From positions 7,874,001 through 7,938,000 of the forward strand of contig NZ_CP109430.1 of assembly GCF_036250735.1 (NCBI RefSeq): a stretch of 64,000 bases of DNA, read 5' to 3'. Position numbers and translations under genes: made by a program. Positions 45,244 to 53,488 of this stretch are shown here, piece by piece (within the stretch, counting starts at the first letter, position 1; each line of letters starts with the position of its first letter). The DNA is from Streptosporangium sp. NBC_01495. Lineage in GTDB: Bacteria > Actinomycetota > Actinomycetes > Streptosporangiales > Streptosporangiaceae. A model generated the notes under the pieces. It was not told where the DNA came from. It worked only from the letters and a program-made list of their open reading frames with translations, and did not search any database.

Positions 45244-45987
45244 ATGCGGCTCTCCACAGTGTCCTTCCGATACTCGCGGCGCGGCCCCTGGGTCCTGCGG
45301 GATGTCGAGCTCACGCTCCGTCCCGGTTCCGTCATCGAGGTCACCGGCCGCAACGGCGCGGGAAAATCGACGCTGCTGCGGTTGCTCGCGGGCTTCGTCC
45401 CCCCGTCCCGAGGCTCGATCTCCGATCGGCCCGGCGTCGTCGGCTACGCCCCCGACGTGTTCCCCGTGGACCAGCCGTTCACCGTCGCCGCCTACCTCGC
45501 CCACATGGCCAGGATCCGGGGCATCTCCTCCACCTCCGCCGCCGGGAACCTGGCGGAACGGCTGAACGCGACCCACCTGCTGGAGCAGCCACTCGGCGAC
45601 CTGTCCAAGGGCAGCGCGCAGAAGGTGGGACTCATCCAGTCACTGCTGGCCCCACCGGACCTGCTCATTCTGGACGAACCCTTCGCCGGGCTCGACGAGC
45701 AGACCCGCACCGAACTCCCCGTGATCATCGAAGAGATCGCCGCACGTGGCGGAACGGTCGCGGTCAGCGACCACCAGAAGCAACTCCAGGACTTCCCCGG
45801 CGCCGACCACTGGCTCGTCGTGGACGGCAACGTCACCACCGGCACCCGCGCCTCTTCCCCGCGCGACACCTCCTCGGAAGAATCGTCCCCGCAGGTGGTC
45901 ATCGAGGTGATCGTGGACGCGGACGACGCCGACGAGGTGGAACAGAAGCTCCGCGCCGACGGCTACCTCACCAGGCGGTCCTCATGA
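45244..45987 (+). CDS. ABC transporter ATP-binding protein
   Basis: 247 residues. Walker A TGRNGAGKSTL, signature-like LSKGSAQKVGLIQSLL (a LSKGS variant of LSGGQ), Walker B LLILDEPFAGLD, H-loop VSDHQ in place of the normal THxx. The start MRLSTVSFRY at 45244 is tentative; an in-frame ATG at 45220 exists. It overlaps the permease start by 4 bases. Small two-gene exporters of this layout are often involved in peptide or antibiotic export, but the substrate is unknown. Confidence 0.78.
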   Translation: MRLSTVSFRYSRRGPWVLRDVELTLRPGSVIEVTGRNGAGKSTLLRLLAGFVPPSRGSISDRPGVVGYAPDVFPVDQPFTVAAYLAHMARIRGISSTSAAGNLAERLNATHLLEQPLGDLSKGSAQKVGLIQSLLAPPDLLILDEPFAGLDEQTRTELPVIIEEIAARGGTVAVSDHQKQLQDFPGADHWLVVDGNVTTGTRASSPRDTSSEESSPQVVIEVIVDADDADEVEQKLRADGYLTRRSS

Positions 45988-46655
45988 TCCACCTCGTACG
46001 CTTCAAGCTCGCCGCCTACGCCCGGTCGCACCGGCTGCTCCAGCCGATGATCGGGCTCTTCGCGATGCTGATCATCTTCTACTCCACGCTGACCCCGCCC
46101 GGCAAGGAGCTGTCCGCGTACGCCGACTCGGCCGGGTTGCTGATCCTCATCTTCGCCTGGGCCGCCCGAGGGCTGCTCGACACCGAGCCCCCGACGCAGC
46201 GGCTGATCTCCATGACGGCCGCTGGACGGCCCGGCCGCGAGATCGGAGCCGGGCTGCTCGCCGCGCTGGCCGTCAACCTCGGCATGGCGGCGATCGCGAT
46301 CGGGCTCCCGCTGATCCACGGCTTCGCGGCCATGCCCACCTCCGCCGACCTGACGCTCGGCATCGCGCTGCACGTGCTCGGCGTGAGCGCGGGAACGGCC
46401 CTGGGCGCCCTGACCAGCCGCCCGATCCTGGCCTCCCCCGCCGTCTCGATGCTCGCCCTCTTCGGCGGCTATCTCGCCCTGCTGCTGATCAGCCTCACCC
46501 CCGTGGGCCGCCTCTCGGTGCCGATCATGCCCTGGATGCGCGCCGCCAACGACGGCCTGCTCGACACCGTCCTCCTCCCCATCTCCGCCGCCACCCTCTT
46601 CTGGACCGCCGCAGCCGTCATCCTGTACACGCGCATCCGCCGCCTGAACCCCTGA
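45984..46655 (+). CDS. ABC transporter permease (small, six helices)
   Basis: 223 residues, about six membrane helices (LLQPMIGLFAMLIIFYSTL, GLLILIFAWAARGLLD, GLLAALAVNLGMAAIAIGLP and three more). It starts with MIHLVRFKLAAYARSHRLLQ. The overlap with the ATPase gene (ATGA at 45984-45987) shows coupling. It should form a dimeric transporter with that ATPase. A copy of its last 80 bases lies at 48514-48594. No substrate is indicated. Confidence 0.75.
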   Translation: MIHLVRFKLAAYARSHRLLQPMIGLFAMLIIFYSTLTPPGKELSAYADSAGLLILIFAWAARGLLDTEPPTQRLISMTAAGRPGREIGAGLLAALAVNLGMAAIAIGLPLIHGFAAMPTSADLTLGIALHVLGVSAGTALGALTSRPILASPAVSMLALFGGYLALLLISLTPVGRLSVPIMPWMRAANDGLLDTVLLPISAATLFWTAAAVILYTRIRRLNP

Positions 46656-46697
46656 ACGGGATTTCGAGGCCCGTTACCGGCCCGAGTTACACAGGCA

Positions 46698-46743
46698 TGG
46701 GTGTCGTTGAACCACCGGACTCGCCGTGGTTCAACGACACCCA
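46698..46743. terminator. Bidirectional terminator
   Basis: A perfect 18-bp stem (46698-46715 with 46726-46743, loop 10 nt) between convergent genes ending at 46655 and 46807. Stem core: GTCGTTGAACCAC. Confidence 0.88.
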
Positions 46744-46806
46744 CTCACTTGACAGCCATACAAATCTCACTCGGATGAGCATCCGGGCGGAGACCCGCCT
46801 CCGGGG

Positions 46807-48360
46807 TTAGAAGGCGGGCGAGGCCGCGACCGGACCGGCCGCCCAGTGGTTCGGGCCGGTCGGCCACGTCCGCGACGGCGTCTGCTGCTTGAGCACGCTC
46901 TCCTCGGGCGTGCCCACGGCGCAGCGCGTGCCGCGCGGCGGCACCTTCAGCGAGATCAGGTACTCGTCGAAGATGTCCGTCTGGCACTTGTCCTTGCCGT
47001 AGATGCGGTGTCCCCAGCCCTCGTATGTGAGCAACACCGCCTTGGACCCGAGCTGACGGGCCGCGTTGGCGGACCATATCCACGGGGTGGCCGGATCGTG
47101 CAGGGAGTTCCCGAGCAGCAGCGGGGCGTCGCCCGTGTATCGCAGTGCGTGCGGCGCGTTGGTGGTCGGGTAGTTCATGCAGATCGGCAGATCGTCGATC
47201 GGGTACGGGTGGTACCCCGTGTCGGGTGCGAGCCCGCTGGAGACACGCATGAGTGCGGCGTACTCCGAGTAGTTACGCACCTGGAGGTTGTAGTCCTGGC
47301 AGAGAACCGCGGTCGGCAGATGCGCGACATCACCCTCCACGGGCTGCCGGCCGGACAGCGGGGGCACCCACTCCGGCTCCGGGCCGCCGTCCAACCAGTT
47401 GATCACCTGGCTCAGAATGTTCCAGGCCGGTCCCTCGGTGCCCAGCGCGGCGTTGTAGATGACCTGCAACTCGGTCATCGTCTGGCCCGTGCTCGGGTAC
47501 TTCAGCTCACCGCGCCGCGCCTTCTCCCGCAGGCCCTTCCAGATCCCACGGATGTCACGCCCGTACAGGACGCAGCTGGTGTCCTGCTCGCACCAGCCGA
47601 CGAACTCGTCGAACGCGTCCTCGATGGCGATCGCCTCGGTGGCCAGGAAGCCCGCGACGCCGAGGCTGTGGTCCATGTTGCTGTCGAGCCCGAGGGCCCG
47701 GACGCGGCCGGGGAACAGCTCGGCGTACATCTGGCCGATCAGCGTGCCGTACGAGATCCCGTAATAGGTGAGCTTCTCCTCACCCAGGGCGGCGCGCAGC
47801 GCGTCCAGGTCACGGGCGACGTCGGCGGAATCGACGTGGTCGTACAGCGGACCGGTACGAGCGCGGCAGTCGGCGTGCAGCTTCTTGGTGAACGCGTTCC
47901 AGGCGTCGAAGTCGGCCTGGCTTTTCATGACGGTGTGCGGCATCCGGTTGTACACCGACGCCGAGCAGATCACCGGGTTGCTGCGCCCCACGCCCCGAGG
48001 GTCGAACCCGACGATGTCGAACCGTCGCTGCAGTTCCTCGGTGTAGGACCCGGGGGCGCCGTACACGGCCTCCACGCCCGACCCGCCCGGACCACCGGGA
48101 TTGATCACCAGCGAACCGACCCGCGCGGCCGGATCCGTGGCCTTCCGCCGCGCGACGGCGATGTCGACCTTCGCCCCGCCCGGCTTCGACCAGTCGATGG
48201 GCACGCTCAGCGTGCCGCACTCGGCGGCAGGCTCCTCCTCACAAGGCGCCCACGCGATGGTTTGCGCCCTCAGGACTTCGGTGTCCGCGCTGGCCACCCC
48301 GACCGGTAAAACCGTCACCGTCGCCAGGAGGACGGCGAACCAAGAGGTTCTTCTTCGCAC
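46807..48360 (-). CDS. Secreted S33 tripeptidyl aminopeptidase-like hydrolase
   Basis: 517 residues. Signal peptide MRRRTSWFAVLLATVTVLPV ending ASA-DTE. Alpha/beta hydrolase fold: PGGPGGSG oxyanion region, FDPRGVGRS, nucleophile GISYGTLIG, catalytic Asp in SLHDPATPW and His in GWGHRIYG. The C-terminal TAP domain (CCxxP-like; RCAVGTPEESVLKQQ) is present. This is the Streptomyces tripeptidyl aminopeptidase (Tap/SlpD) type, removing N-terminal peptides outside the cell. Its sequence is complete. Confidence 0.85.
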   Translation of the reverse strand: MRRRTSWFAVLLATVTVLPVGVASADTEVLRAQTIAWAPCEEEPAAECGTLSVPIDWSKPGGAKVDIAVARRKATDPAARVGSLVINPGGPGGSGVEAVYGAPGSYTEELQRRFDIVGFDPRGVGRSNPVICSASVYNRMPHTVMKSQADFDAWNAFTKKLHADCRARTGPLYDHVDSADVARDLDALRAALGEEKLTYYGISYGTLIGQMYAELFPGRVRALGLDSNMDHSLGVAGFLATEAIAIEDAFDEFVGWCEQDTSCVLYGRDIRGIWKGLREKARRGELKYPSTGQTMTELQVIYNAALGTEGPAWNILSQVINWLDGGPEPEWVPPLSGRQPVEGDVAHLPTAVLCQDYNLQVRNYSEYAALMRVSSGLAPDTGYHPYPIDDLPICMNYPTTNAPHALRYTGDAPLLLGNSLHDPATPWIWSANAARQLGSKAVLLTYEGWGHRIYGKDKCQTDIFDEYLISLKVPPRGTRCAVGTPEESVLKQQTPSRTWPTGPNHWAAGPVAASPAF

Positions 48361-48513
48361 AATGCTCCAGTCTCTAGTCGATCTTCTGTCGTAACGCGCG
48401 ACGCTAGCCGATCACCACATATTCGAAGGCAGAAACAGGAGAAAAACGGCAGCATTTCCCCGAACATGTATCCAATCCGGTAGATTTCGCGCCCTGTCAC
48501 CGACATGGACGAC

Positions 48514-48594
48514 GACACCGTCCTCCTCCCCATCTCCCTTCTGAACCGCCACAGCCGTCATCCTGTACACACGCCTCCGCCGCCTGACCCCCTG
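48514..48594 (+). pseudogene. Duplicated 3' end of the ABC permease gene
   Basis: These 81 bases match the last ~92 bases of the permease gene (46563-46654). They share GACACCGTCCTCCTCCCCAT and CAGCCGTCATCCTGTACAC and are interrupted by an 11-bp deletion. The fragment ends within the C-terminal RIRRL codons. It lies upstream of the GNAT gene and has no function of its own. Confidence 0.85.
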
Positions 48595-48644
48595 GACAAC
48601 CGCGGCATGGTTCTCAAGGCAGCCCGACCGAAGGGAAATCGATC

Positions 48645-49190
48645 GTGATGAGAGTGGGAACCGAGCGTCTGGTGCTGCGTCGCTGGCGTGAGGAGGATCT
48701 GGAACCACTGGCCGCGATCGACGGAGATCCGGAGGTCATGCGCTTCATCGGTGATGGCTCGGTCCGCACCAGGGAGCAGACCGAGGCCGGGCTCGCGCGC
48801 GTGGAACGGGAGTGGGACGAGCGTGGCTTCGGAATATTCGCCGTGGAGCTGCGCGAGACCGGGGAACTGACCGGCTGGGTGGGGATGTCGATCCCCGTCT
48901 ACCTGCCCGAAGTGCTACCGGCTGTGGAGATCGGCTGGCGACTGGGACGGCATTTCTGGGGCCGGGGTATCGCCACCGAGGCGGCCGGAGAGGCACTGCG
49001 CTTCGGATTCACCGAGGCGGGCCTGGATCGAATCATCAGCGTCTGCCACGTCGATCACCACGCGTCCGCCCGCGTCATGACGAAACTGGGCATGCGCCAG
49101 GAGCGAGAAACGGTGGTCCCGGCCCACGGGCGGCCAGTACGGGTCCTGGCGATCACCCGCAGCGAATTCGACGCCATCCACGACGGCTGA
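48645..49190 (+). CDS. GNAT-family N-acetyltransferase (RimJ/RimL-like)
   Basis: 181 residues. N-terminal TERLVLRRWREEDLEPLAAI is typical of RimJ/L-like GNATs; the acetyl-CoA motif region is IGWRLGRHFWGRGIATEAAG (V/IxxxxxGxG/A), followed by LDRIISVCHVDHHASARVMT. It acetylates a protein N-terminus or small molecule; substrate unknown. Start GTG 48645 or ATG 48648, with AAGGGA upstream. The gene is not part of an operon. Confidence 0.83.
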   Translation: MMRVGTERLVLRRWREEDLEPLAAIDGDPEVMRFIGDGSVRTREQTEAGLARVEREWDERGFGIFAVELRETGELTGWVGMSIPVYLPEVLPAVEIGWRLGRHFWGRGIATEAAGEALRFGFTEAGLDRIISVCHVDHHASARVMTKLGMRQERETVVPAHGRPVRVLAITRSEFDAIHDG

Positions 49191-49329
49191 TCTACAGGCC
49201 GACGCTCAGCGAAACGCGGTCCCCGTGCTTACTCGTCCAAAGATAGTCGGACGCCCTACCTGCCTCATCCGCGATGCCCCGGCAGCCCGAGTGGATCTGA
49301 ACCCTCCCGCTCCCGTGTCATGCCTTCGA

Positions 49330-50070
49330 TCAGTCAGTGTCGGTGGCCGTGTCCAAGACGTATCTCAGGTAGAAGTCCGGCTTAGCGAGGAAGCGTCGCC
49401 AGTGATCGACCAGTTGGAGGTTTTCCCACTCCGTGGTGCGGGTGCCGTGGTCGCCGAGCTCGATGATCTGCGCGCCGGGGAGGCTGGTGAGAATCGGCGA
49501 GTGGGTGGCACAAATGATCTGCCCGCCCTCGTCCGCGACACGGGCCATTAGGCCGACCAGGCGTACGCATGAGTGAAACGAGAGGGCCGCCTCGGGCTCG
49601 TCCATGAGGTAGAGCCCCGGCCCGGTCACCATGCGTTCCAGGACGGTGAAGAACCCTTCCCCGTGGGATTGCTCGGTGAGGTCTTCTTCCCAGAACCCGT
49701 ACCGGCCGGAGACATTCTGTCCGAGGTTGAACAGAGTTTCGGCGCGGAGGAAGAACGCTCGGCGCTTGGAACGGGGGCCGTGAAGAAGACGAAGGCCGGT
49801 AGTGGTGAGTTCGGCGTCCATGACGTCCCCGAGGGGGGTGGCGGGTCCTGTGCTGGCGTATCGGGTGCCTGCCTTGCCGCCTTCGGAATTGATGCCGCAG
49901 ACGTCGGCGATCGCTTCCATGACGGTGGACTTCCCGGAACCGTTCTCTCCGACCAGGAATGACACCGGGGCGGTGAACTCCAGGCCGTGTTCGAAGAGGT
50001 GGCGGATGGGCGGCAAGGTGGCGGGCCAACCTGCGGGAAGGTGACGGGTGCTCAGTCTGGTGAGGAGCAC
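49330..50070 (-). CDS. ABC/SMC-type AAA ATPase in the radical-SAM operon
   Basis: 246 residues. Walker A GENGSGKST (41-49), signature-like QSHGEGF (134-140), Walker B GLYLMDEPEA (D157, E158), H-loop ATHSPIL (H190). The single-chain, soluble form with THSP resembles RecF/OLD-type or AAA_21 ATPases, not a transporter. GTG at 50070 has AGGAAGG at 9 bp and starts 3 bp after the kinase stop, so it is third gene of the operon. Role may be in processing or moving the operon's product. Confidence 0.75.
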   Translation of the reverse strand: MLLTRLSTRHLPAGWPATLPPIRHLFEHGLEFTAPVSFLVGENGSGKSTVMEAIADVCGINSEGGKAGTRYASTGPATPLGDVMDAELTTTGLRLLHGPRSKRRAFFLRAETLFNLGQNVSGRYGFWEEDLTEQSHGEGFFTVLERMVTGPGLYLMDEPEAALSFHSCVRLVGLMARVADEGGQIICATHSPILTSLPGAQIIELGDHGTRTTEWENLQLVDHWRRFLAKPDFYLRYVLDTATDTD

Positions 50071-50073
50071 GTG

Positions 50074-50925
50074 CTATCGCCTTCCTGCGGGTTGGATCAG
50101 CCGGGCGGCGTGGGCGCGTACCTGGGCGGCGAGGGTTGGATAGTCACCGCTTCGGCCGGCGCGGTCAAGGACGTGCGCGGCGGCGGACAGCTGCGCCAGG
50201 CGACCGGTCGGGGTGTCAAGGAGGTCGGCGAACAGGTCATGGACCTGGGCGGCGATGGCTGGAACCAGGAGGCTGTGCAGGTAAAGCACGGCCGCCCCGT
50301 AGCCAGCGGGAGCGCTACCCCAGTATTCCCAGTCGAGCACCCACAGGCGGGGGTACGTCAGATTGGCCCAATGCAGATCGGTGTGTTCGGTCCGTAGGGT
50401 CGGAGCCGGGGGCAGGTCGAGCGGTCGGCGGTAGAAGGCTTCGACGCGTTGGGCCAGCGCGGACGGGTCGCGATCGCCTCGTTCGGTGGGATGCACGGCG
50501 AGCGCGTCCATCGCGGCGCGGAGGTCGGTCCACCAGTCGGCGGACACGACGGGAGGCGCGGTGAGTTCGGGAGTGGTTGAGCATGGTGGGTCTGGTACGT
50601 AGATGAGCAGTTCGGCGTACATGGACACCGGCGGCTCGTCCCAGTCCACGCGGGCGGTCACTGCGGGTTTGGGGACGTCGGTGATCGCCGAGGCGTCCTG
50701 ATTGCCGGTCCACGCCTCGCCGTGCGCCCAATCACGATGTTCGGCGGTCGCGCGTAGCCAGAACGTGTCCGCGTCCCTGAGAGCCGTCGATCCGATGGTG
50801 CGGTCATGCCAGCCGAACACCGCTTCCCCGGCCAGTGACACGCCGAGCCTGTGCGCGCCCTCAGTGAGGATGCGGCGCAGGAACGCGCGCTGTCCGGAGT
50901 CGGAGTCGCGGTGCTGGCTGCTCAC
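50074..50925 (-). CDS. Aminoglycoside-phosphotransferase-like kinase
   Basis: 283 residues. C-lobe carries the APH catalytic loop EHTDLHWAN (H181, D183, N188) and magnesium motif VLDWE (D198). The N-lobe is divergent and no clear ATP lysine was found. ATG at 50925 is 9 bp after the radical-SAM stop; its own stop is 3 bp before the ATPase gene. It probably phosphorylates a small molecule or peptide; a resistance function is possible but nothing supports an aminoglycoside substrate. Confidence 0.7.
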   Translation of the reverse strand: MSSQHRDSDSGQRAFLRRILTEGAHRLGVSLAGEAVFGWHDRTIGSTALRDADTFWLRATAEHRDWAHGEAWTGNQDASAITDVPKPAVTARVDWDEPPVSMYAELLIYVPDPPCSTTPELTAPPVVSADWWTDLRAAMDALAVHPTERGDRDPSALAQRVEAFYRRPLDLPPAPTLRTEHTDLHWANLTYPRLWVLDWEYWGSAPAGYGAAVLYLHSLLVPAIAAQVHDLFADLLDTPTGRLAQLSAAAHVLDRAGRSGDYPTLAAQVRAHAARLIQPAGRR

Positions 50926-50934
50926 GTTCGGTCC

Positions 50935-51885
50935 TTACCTGTTCGTGGGGCGGCACTTGTTGGGGTTGCAGCTCATCACAGGGTTGCAGTTCTGGTCCTT
51001 CGGCGCGCATGGCCCGCATGAGTAGTTCGGCGCACAGTTGTTGGACGGGCGGCAGTTACTTGCCGGTCTACATGACGGGCTACAGTCCGGGCTGCACGGG
51101 TCCGGGTTGCATGGCTTACGCCGGCCGAATGCTTCCCGTAGCTCGCCGGTGATCCGCGCGAACGCCTCGCTGGTGAGGATGTCCGCGAGGGGCGTCTCTT
51201 GAACGTTGCCTGCCGGAAGCCAGCGTGAGAACACGCACGGCCAGACTTCTCCCGTGGGCGAGATCGCGACCTGTCGGTCTCCGCAGTTGCCGCAGAGCTG
51301 CGCGACGCTAGGGCCATCTCGCCGGGTGCCGCGTCCGACTTCCCGGAGATCGTCGTAGCCGATTTCGGAAACGCCGAGACGTTCCAGTACGGCGATGCTC
51401 TGCTGGGTGCGCTGACCGTCGTTGACACCGATTACTCCCGCGCGAAGCGGGATGCCGAGGTCCTGTGCGCGGGCGATGTTCTTTGTTGTGACCTTAAGTG
51501 TGGGCCGCCCGGTGATCGCCTCGTGCTCGCCGGGCTGGTCTGAGTAGTAGGCGGTGGCGAGTCGAACGCCAGGCAGTCGGAAGGTCTCCCACAGCGCGGG
51601 GGTGACGTGAACGAGGTTGGTGTAGATCTCAACCTCCAAATCTGTGCTGAGGGCGTGACGAACGAGGTCCGGCAGGCCGGGGTACAAGGTCGGCTCACCT
51701 CCGATGAACTGCCCCATCGTCGCGCCAACCTCGCGCGTCTGCGTGATGACACGTCGCCAGTCGGCGAGGGTCATGGTGCCGTGGGTTCCGTCTGGTCCTG
51801 ATGAGGCGTAGCAGTGAGCACAGGCAAGCTGGCACATGCCCGTGACCTCCCACCACGCGAAACGGAGAAGGTTCGACCTTGTCAA
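50935..51885 (-). CDS. Radical-SAM/SPASM-like protein with Cys-x-Pro-repeat tail
   Basis: 316 residues. The 4Fe-4S-SAM motif CQLACAHC (C18, C22, C25) follows WWEVTGM. Strand motif MGQFIGGEPTLYPGLPDLVR is typical. A SPASM-like segment CGNCGDRQVAISPTGEVWPC near residues 215-235 may bind a second cluster. From residue 258 to the end is a 59-residue tail with 11 cysteines (259-311), each in C-x-P (CNP, CSP, CRP, CAP, CGP). TTG start at 51885 has AGGAGG at 4-5 bp. First of three genes. The tail could be a fused substrate or a metal-binding segment. Confidence 0.82.
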   Translation of the reverse strand: MTRSNLLRFAWWEVTGMCQLACAHCYASSGPDGTHGTMTLADWRRVITQTREVGATMGQFIGGEPTLYPGLPDLVRHALSTDLEVEIYTNLVHVTPALWETFRLPGVRLATAYYSDQPGEHEAITGRPTLKVTTKNIARAQDLGIPLRAGVIGVNDGQRTQQSIAVLERLGVSEIGYDDLREVGRGTRRDGPSVAQLCGNCGDRQVAISPTGEVWPCVFSRWLPAGNVQETPLADILTSEAFARITGELREAFGRRKPCNPDPCSPDCSPSCRPASNCRPSNNCAPNYSCGPCAPKDQNCNPVMSCNPNKCRPTNR

Positions 51886-51978
51886 GGCGCCTCCTGCTGT
51901 GAGGGGGTTGGCTTGCCTTCAAGATGACATCGCAACGACGTGGATGCAACGTCGCAAATGCTTTCAGTGGAAAAAGTT

Positions 51979-52011
51979 GGAGCCCCCATCCACGCAGCTG
52001 ATGGGGGCTCC
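51979..52011 (-). terminator. Intrinsic terminator of the XRE-DUF397 operon
   Basis: GGAGCCCCCATC (51979-51990) pairs with 52000-52011; on the minus strand the stem is followed by AACTTTTTCC. It lies 33 bp past the DUF397 stop and separates that operon from the radical-SAM operon. Confidence 0.88.
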
Positions 52012-52043
52012 GGTTAGAGCGTGGCCAAGGGGTCACGTACTAA

Positions 52044-52250
52044 CTAGAAGTCAAAATCCCCGCTCTGTACGCCGCTGGTGAAAGCACTCCACTCGTCGGA
52101 CGCGAAGGCCAGCACTGGACCGGAGCGGTCCTTGCTGTCCCGCATAACCACGACGCCAGAGAGGTTGGTGGCAACTTCTACGCAGTTGCCACTTCCTTGA
52201 CTACGCGTGCTCGTGCGCCAGTCGGCCCTGGACAGGTCAAGATCCGTCAT
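52044..52250 (-). CDS. DUF397 protein
   Basis: 68 residues, MTDLDLSRADWRTSTRSQGS, then GNCVEVATNL and VVVMRDSKDRSGPVLAF ending EWSAFTSG, the standard DUF397 form. In Streptomyces these small proteins pair with WhiJ-type XRE regulators and modulate them. GGAGG precedes the ATG at 52250. The gene overlaps the XRE stop by 14 bases. Confidence 0.9.
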   Translation of the reverse strand: MTDLDLSRADWRTSTRSQGSGNCVEVATNLSGVVVMRDSKDRSGPVLAFASDEWSAFTSGVQSGDFDF

Positions 52251-53118
52251 GCCCGTCCTCCTTCCAGTTCTGTTGGGCCACGGCCAATAGTGCCCGTGTC
52301 GCATCCGGGGCATCGGCTACGGCCCTTAGATGCTCAAACAGCATGATATGGCGCGCAACGTCCTCGGCGCTCTCCATAAACAGGTCGTTGATACTGTTCT
52401 CGATATAGACAACATCATGGCCCTGACCAGGGAATTCAAGGAGTACGAACGCCCCGTGCATGCCAGGGTAAGCCCCAGCGCCCCGAGGAATCACCTGGAG
52501 CGTGACATTGGGCTCGTCGGCCGCCTCCCGCAACTTGGCGATCTGCTCGTACATGACCTGACGACCGCCGACCTCCCGCAGCAAGGCCGACTCATCTATC
52601 ACGGCCCACAACTTCAGCGGGTTCGGCTCGGTCCGAGCGAGGAGGCGCTGGCGGTCCATCCGGGCGGCAACTCGGCTTTCGACTTCATCGCGCGACACAT
52701 CAGGAGCGGTTCCCCTGATTATGGCTCGCGCGTAGTTCTCGGTCTGAAGTAAGCCAGGCACGGCCAAGATCTCGTAGGTGCGCACCCCTTCAGCCTCAGA
52801 CTCAAACCCGATAAAGGTCGCGTACGGGCTCGGCAAGGAAGCCGCCGTCTGGATCCATGTCTGTTCCGCTGCCGCCTTGAGGAGCGCGGACAACTCGGCA
52901 CGGTCTTCCGCTGAAGCGTTGTACGCATCGAGGAGCGCCCGAAGACTCCGCCCTTGAGGTCGGACCTTCGCCCCCTCGATCCGGAACAGCGTTGCTCGAT
53001 CGAGTCCCGTCAGCTCCGCTGCTTCCATGGGCGACAAGCCCGCCGCCTCTCGCAGCTCACGCAGCCGGGAGGCGAAGCGTCTCAGTCGCAATGTCGGGGC
53101 CTTGCTACGTCCTGCCAC
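52237..53118 (-). CDS. WhiJ-like XRE regulator (HTH plus DUF5753)
   Basis: 293 residues from GTG at 53118. The N-terminal HTH_31 domain (LRELREAAGLSPMEAAELTG, LDRATLFRIEGAKVRP) and C-terminal DUF5753 domain (YEILAVPGLLQTENYARAII, YENSINDLF-like VVYIENSINDLF) identify the WhiJ/AbaA-ORFA class. A TACCCT box only 6 bp before the GTG suggests a leaderless transcript. It is partnered by DUF397 and divergent from a HATPase operon, the known whiJ-like arrangement controlling development or antibiotic genes in streptomycetes. Confidence 0.87.
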   Translation of the reverse strand: MAGRSKAPTLRLRRFASRLRELREAAGLSPMEAAELTGLDRATLFRIEGAKVRPQGRSLRALLDAYNASAEDRAELSALLKAAAEQTWIQTAASLPSPYATFIGFESEAEGVRTYEILAVPGLLQTENYARAIIRGTAPDVSRDEVESRVAARMDRQRLLARTEPNPLKLWAVIDESALLREVGGRQVMYEQIAKLREAADEPNVTLQVIPRGAGAYPGMHGAFVLLEFPGQGHDVVYIENSINDLFMESAEDVARHIMLFEHLRAVADAPDATRALLAVAQQNWKEDGHDGS

Positions 53119-53208
53119 GCGCTCAGGGTAGCGATTTTCCCGCCGAATTGTTAGTGCGCCGTTGCATCTGCGCCTCAGCGTGTGCATCATGACATGGAGC
53201 TGACTGGT

Positions 53209-53226
53209 CCTGCCGAATTTGGCAGG
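53209..53226. promoter_or_regulatory. Inverted repeat in the XRE divergent region
   Basis: CCTGCC and GGCAGG flank GAATTT. A related CCCGCCGAATTG lies at 53149-53160 close to the XRE start. Both are in the divergent region between the XRE gene and the small-protein/HATPase operon and are probable XRE binding sites. Confidence 0.45.
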
Positions 53227-53371
53227 CAAATGAGCTGATTTGGCGTTCATCTACGCCATCAGGCATAGGAAGAAGGCGCGCAATTCGCGCAATTCCCCCA
53301 TTTAAAAAGTGACCCGCCAAGCCGCTGCCCACATGCTTGACGGGTCTTGACCGCCCTCGGAGGTGCGATCC

Positions 53372-53488
53372 ATGGGTAGCCCCAAGCCTGTTCCGAACAC
53401 GCCACGAACGGCGACCGTTCCAGAACAGCGGGTCCGAGCCTTGAGCGAGGAAGCCGCGCAGCTCATCCGGGAGGCGGTGAGCCGATGA
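53372..53488 (+). CDS. 38-residue small protein coupled to the HATPase gene
   Basis: MGSPKPVPNTPRTATVPEQR then VRALSEEAAQLIREAVSR. The ATG at 53372 has GGAGG at 8 bp. Its stop overlaps the HATPase ATG (ATGA at 53485-53488). The C-terminal half is a short amphipathic helix. Not recognised; coupling and RBS make it likely real. Confidence 0.7.
   Translation: MGSPKPVPNTPRTATVPEQRVRALSEEAAQLIREAVSR

Noticed and set aside
50074..50925. Aminoglycoside resistance gene
   Set aside because: Only the APH catalytic loop is shared; context is a radical-SAM operon and the N-lobe is divergent, so a resistance claim is not supported.
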